From an uncultured bacterium (GTDB lineage: Bacteria > Bacteroidota > Bacteroidia > Bacteroidales > Bacteroidaceae): a stretch of 8,308 nucleotides of DNA. Under the pieces are notes generated by a model. It had not been told where the DNA came from and searched no databases. It worked only from the letters and a program-made list of their open reading frames with translations. A program made the position numbers and the translations under genes. The stretch covers positions 1 through 8,308 of the forward strand of contig CAJMQT010000083.1 of assembly GCA_905215655.1 (NCBI GenBank). The letters are read 5' to 3'. Shown here one piece after another: positions 5,944-8,308 of this stretch (the first letter of the stretch is position 1; every line of letters begins with the position of its first letter).

Positions 5944-7131
5944 TTAAAACGCCTCGTTGATGTTGAACAGGAAACCGCGTTGCCCCGCCTTGCCGAAACC
6001 GTAATCAAGGCGCACGTTTACATCCTTCTTTAATTCCCATCTATAACCAATGCCGCAGTTGGGCAGTATTCCGTCAGCATGGATTTTGCTGAATTTTGGA
6101 AATACCGTGCCCGCTCCAGCCCAGACGGCGATACCGTTGCGCCGCCATACATGCTGGCGCAGTTCCGCCTGCACCTCAATCTTGTGTTTGTCGCGATAGC
6201 GCCCCTCGTAATATCCGCGCATCGAGTTGGAGTTGCCCAGCAGAGCCATCATAGCCCACGAAGGGTTGCCGAAGTTGAACTCTGTCCGCAGGTCGGCGGC
6301 TACGATGGCGCCTTTCCACGCCCTTTTATAAACGCTTGCCTGCAATTCGGTGGTGCAGAAAGCGTAAGTGTTACCAAGAAACTTCGGGCGGAAATTCTGC
6401 GTCAGACTGATATACTGCCCGCGGTGAGGATTGGTAAGCACGTCGCGCGAGTCGTACACTAACATCGCTCCGAGCCCGATGTTCCACGTCTTGTCGTCCA
6501 TGCCGTTCAACAGTTCCGGGCGTTCCACCCGGCTGGCACGCACCAAGTCGTAAGACGCCGTCGGCCCGAGGTACAGATTGTCGGCAAGCCTGAACAGCCA
6601 CGACGAGCTCACTTTTGCCTGCCAGCGTTTCATCTCGCTCTTGTTAGCCGCGTTGTTTCCCTGTTCATAGCCAATGCCCCAGAAGTCGGCGGGGAAGGAA
6701 TAGAGATACACGGTGTAGAGCAGACGGTACTTGTCTTTCGGCGCGATGTGCGTGCCGCGAATTCCGATAAGCCAGAAGCCCACCGTGGAAACGTCGCTGA
6801 ACAAGGAAACGTTGGACGGCGGCAACAATGAGTCGCCACGTTCGGCGCGGTAAAGTCCCGCCGCCACAAGTCCCAGTCCGAGTTTAGTGTCGGTGTTGTA
6901 ATGCGGACCTCCGATTATGCTGAAATCAAACTTCTTGTCCTTCTTCTCCTTGTTGGCGTCGTTGAAATAGTCAAGAAGTCTGGTTATCAGAGACTTCTTC
7001 TGTGTTGTCGCCTTTTCGGTTGTCACAGTCGTAGAGTCGTCGGTTACGATATCCGCGGCATCGCTTGCCACCGCCGTCTGTCCGGCAGTAAAAAGCAACG
7101 TTAAAGATATTATGGCGACGTCAATCCGCAT
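5944..7131 (-). CDS. BamA/TamA family (Omp85) outer-membrane barrel protein lacking POTRA domains
   Basis: A 395-residue outer-membrane protein of the Omp85 superfamily (bacterial surface antigen D15 domain). A signal peptide covers about residues 1-22 (hydrophobic 5-15, ending AVAS). Residues 24-66 are a polar linker rich in Thr, Asp and Lys. The remaining roughly 330 residues from FDFSIIGGPHYNTDTKLGLG alternate as beta strands, enough for a complete 16-strand barrel. Hallmarks are VYDSRDVLTNPHRGQYISL at 225-243, the loop-6 type motif SMRGYYEGRYRD at 303-314, and a final Phe after NINEA, which fits the outer-membrane insertion signal. No POTRA repeats are present, so it is not BamA or TamA itself, and a role in protein insertion is not implied; POTRA-less members occur in Bacteroidetes with largely unknown function. 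Its start is 11 bp after the PCMD gene stop, so the two are surely cotranscribed. Envelope transport or membrane biogenesis is a reasonable guess. Confidence 0.88.
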   Translation of the reverse strand: MRIDVAIISLTLLFTAGQTAVASDAADIVTDDSTTVTTEKATTQKKSLITRLLDYFNDANKEKKDKKFDFSIIGGPHYNTDTKLGLGLVAAGLYRAERGDSLLPPSNVSLFSDVSTVGFWLIGIRGTHIAPKDKYRLLYTVYLYSFPADFWGIGYEQGNNAANKSEMKRWQAKVSSSWLFRLADNLYLGPTASYDLVRASRVERPELLNGMDDKTWNIGLGAMLVYDSRDVLTNPHRGQYISLTQNFRPKFLGNTYAFCTTELQASVYKRAWKGAIVAADLRTEFNFGNPSWAMMALLGNSNSMRGYYEGRYRDKHKIEVQAELRQHVWRRNGIAVWAGAGTVFPKFSKIHADGILPNCGIGYRWELKKDVNVRLDYGFGKAGQRGFLFNINEAF

Positions 7132-7142
7132 ACGGTGAAATG

Positions 7143-8111
7143 TTAATAAACCAGACCTACGTTGTCAACCCAAAGCGTGTTGCCCGGCGTGCCGATATAT
7201 GCTCCGCCATGGCTCGACGAGAATTGCACGATGATATGTGTCGGCGTCTCGTTGGCGCCGGCCCATCCCGTTTCCTTTACGACCACGCTCTTGCCGTGGC
7301 TGTTGCGGGCGTAGTCGGTAGAGCGCAGCCCCATGAGGGTCGCGTTGTATCCCTTTTCGCCTGTGATGTTTCCGTAATGAATGGGATATGTCGCACCGTC
7401 AATCCATTTTCCGGTGGATTTGTCATAAGTGACAACCATCGTCCCCACACGTTTTGCCGTAATGTTGCCATGCGCGTCCTCGTGCCGTTTCTGCAACAGT
7501 AATATCGCCATACAGCGGTCTTTGCCCGCCACGGTCTTCTTGCTGCTGAAACCCGTCTGTTTGATACGGTTGGGCGCACCGCTTACAGCTACTTTATAGT
7601 CGAAACGCAGCGCTTTGGGACGTTGGTTGAAAGGTATTCCCCAGTTGAGCGCCGAGGGACCTTCCTTTGTTCCAGTTATAGGCTCTTTCATGTCGCCGAG
7701 GTATATGGAGCCGGCGGCAAGCACCTTGATGTTTATCAGTCCGAGCACCTTCACCTGCTCGATATGCGTTTCGAGCTTGGCGCAAGAGCCGCTGCCGTGG
7801 CGGTCGCGATAGACCGATACGTTGGTTTTCGTTATTCCAGAAACCTTCGCCATCACGTTTGACGTGCCCCACGGTGAGCCGCCTTTGTTGGTGTAAGGCA
7901 CATTGCCGGATATTGTCTGCTCGGGTCCTATCTCATACAGCGTCTTTGTCTTTCCGCCGATGACGGCAGACTCTTTGACGCTGCGTGTCACCCACCGGTC
8001 GAAATTCCCGTATTTGAACATTACGAACTTATCGTTGTTTTGGGCGTCGGCCGGTATTATGTTGATTGTCAGAAGACAAGCACAAGTCAATAGAAAACTT
8101 TTTCGTCTCAT
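7143..8111 (-). CDS. Exported PCMD-domain protein (putative carbohydrate-related)
   Basis: A 322-residue secreted protein matching the PCMD family, found mainly in Bacteroidetes and named for a putative, unproven role in carbohydrate metabolism. A signal peptide covers residues 1-23 (MRRK, hydrophobic 6-20, likely cut after ADA). Cys10 and Cys12 lie inside the hydrophobic part and do not make a good lipobox, so a soluble or loosely attached protein is likelier than a lipoprotein. Family-like blocks are: SPWGTSNVMAKVSGI (79-93), a Gly/Ser and AKLET stretch (107-115), the AAGSIYLGDM strand (132-141), NWGIPFNQRPKALRFDYKV (156-174), and the terminal LWVDNVGLVY (313-322), which resembles the closing strand of a jelly-roll, carbohydrate-binding-like fold. 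It is first in the minus-strand set with the Omp85-like gene. Start ATG 8111 lies just downstream of a -7 element. No catalytic residues can be named; ligand unknown. Confidence 0.82.
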   Translation of the reverse strand: MRRKSFLLTCACLLTINIIPADAQNNDKFVMFKYGNFDRWVTRSVKESAVIGGKTKTLYEIGPEQTISGNVPYTNKGGSPWGTSNVMAKVSGITKTNVSVYRDRHGSGSCAKLETHIEQVKVLGLINIKVLAAGSIYLGDMKEPITGTKEGPSALNWGIPFNQRPKALRFDYKVAVSGAPNRIKQTGFSSKKTVAGKDRCMAILLLQKRHEDAHGNITAKRVGTMVVTYDKSTGKWIDGATYPIHYGNITGEKGYNATLMGLRSTDYARNSHGKSVVVKETGWAGANETPTHIIVQFSSSHGGAYIGTPGNTLWVDNVGLVY

Positions 8112-8130
8112 TTATTTTTCTTTCATAACG

Positions 8131-8138
8131 CAAAGGTA
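8131..8138 (-). promoter_or_regulatory. -7 promoter element (TACCTTTG) for the PCMD-barrel-transferase genes
   Basis: The minus strand reads TACCTTTG, an exact TAnnTTTG match, identical to the patatin element. Transcription would start near 8125, giving a leader of about 13 nt before ATG 8111. A TTTG lies upstream at 8154-8157, but the 15-bp spacing is shorter than typical. Between them is a perfect 10-bp palindrome, ACTTATAAGT (8142-8151), in a position where a repressor could block polymerase. Confidence 0.6.
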
Positions 8139-8251
8139 AAAACTTATAAGTATCAAATGTCTGTGTTTGCATTAATAAAACTTATTCTAAGGTTAAAGTT
8201 TACGAAAATGTCGTTTTTTTTTACCTTTCCCTTTTTTCATACTTTATTATT

Positions 8252-8303
8252 TTAACCTGCATTATTCATAGGCTTTTGTTACGAGAGTTCCAAATGTCTG
8301 TGC
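8252..8303 (-). repeat. Right copy of the dispersed or terminal inverted repeat (core 8252-8273)
   Basis: Positions 8252-8273 are the exact reverse complement of 31-52, and the flank 8274-8303 keeps partial similarity to 1-30 (a block resembling GAGTTCCAAATGTCTGTGC, with four differences over 19 bases). It lies about 114 bp upstream of the PCMD promoter element. The rest of the 8112-8308 gap is AT-rich and holds no credible gene. Confidence 0.8.
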
Positions 8304-8308
8304 GTCAG

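Noticed and set aside
8112..8126. Four-codon upstream frame (MKEK) ending directly before the PCMD start
   Set aside because: Its ATG would sit at or before the predicted transcription start, so it is probably not translated.
8202..8222. ACGA-TCGT hairpin followed by a run of T as an intrinsic terminator
   Set aside because: The stem is only four base pairs, and no plus-strand gene lies upstream to terminate within the window.
8154..8302. Direct repeat CAAATGTCTGTG at 8154-8165 and 8291-8302
   Set aside because: A 12-mer pair is expected by chance about once or twice in a window this size, and the right copy is already part of the flanking repeat.

Overview
The window looks like an ordinary chromosomal stretch from a member of the Bacteroidales, most likely Prevotella-like. 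The reasons are: near-balanced base composition with AT-rich gaps, start codons with no clear Shine-Dalgarno sequence, three exact copies of the Bacteroidetes -7 promoter element TAnnTTTG in front of genes, a PCMD-domain protein (a family essentially confined to Bacteroidetes) and a POTRA-less Omp85-type barrel. The species cannot be read from the sequence. I see no rRNA, tRNA, CRISPR array, transposase, integrase or phage gene.

Layout. (1) 62-2686, minus strand: a two-gene peptidase operon, transcribed from an aminopeptidase P-type M24 enzyme (cytoplasmic, Xaa-Pro) into an exported C1 papain-fold peptidase of the bleomycin hydrolase/PepC type. (2) 2687-2908: a compact divergent promoter region with a -7 element on each strand and a long, possibly structured leader for the M24 gene. 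(3) 2909-3754, plus strand: a cytoplasmic patatin-like phospholipase. (4) 3755-3897: a gap with a perfect 26-bp stem hairpin. (5) 3898-4167, plus strand: an 89-residue acidic hypothetical protein with a TPR-like helix pair. (6) 4243-8111, minus strand: an envelope gene set transcribed PCMD protein, then Omp85-like barrel, then EptA-like phosphoethanolamine transferase, with its promoter near 8131.

How the genes may work together. The right half reads as an envelope module: an exported PCMD protein, an outer-membrane barrel whose start is 11 bp after it, and an inner-membrane enzyme that decorates lipid A or another surface glycan with phosphoethanolamine. The left half is housekeeping peptide degradation, with one cytoplasmic and one exported enzyme.

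Non-coding structure is the most unusual aspect. The two ends of the window are inverted copies of one repeat with a perfect 22-bp core, and the similarity runs off both window edges. Nested inside, an exact 15-bp inverted repeat bounds the small gene plus the transferase gene, one copy just upstream of each start codon. Two inverted-repeat hairpins adjoin these 15-mers. I found no recombinase here, so mobility or inversion is only a hypothesis.
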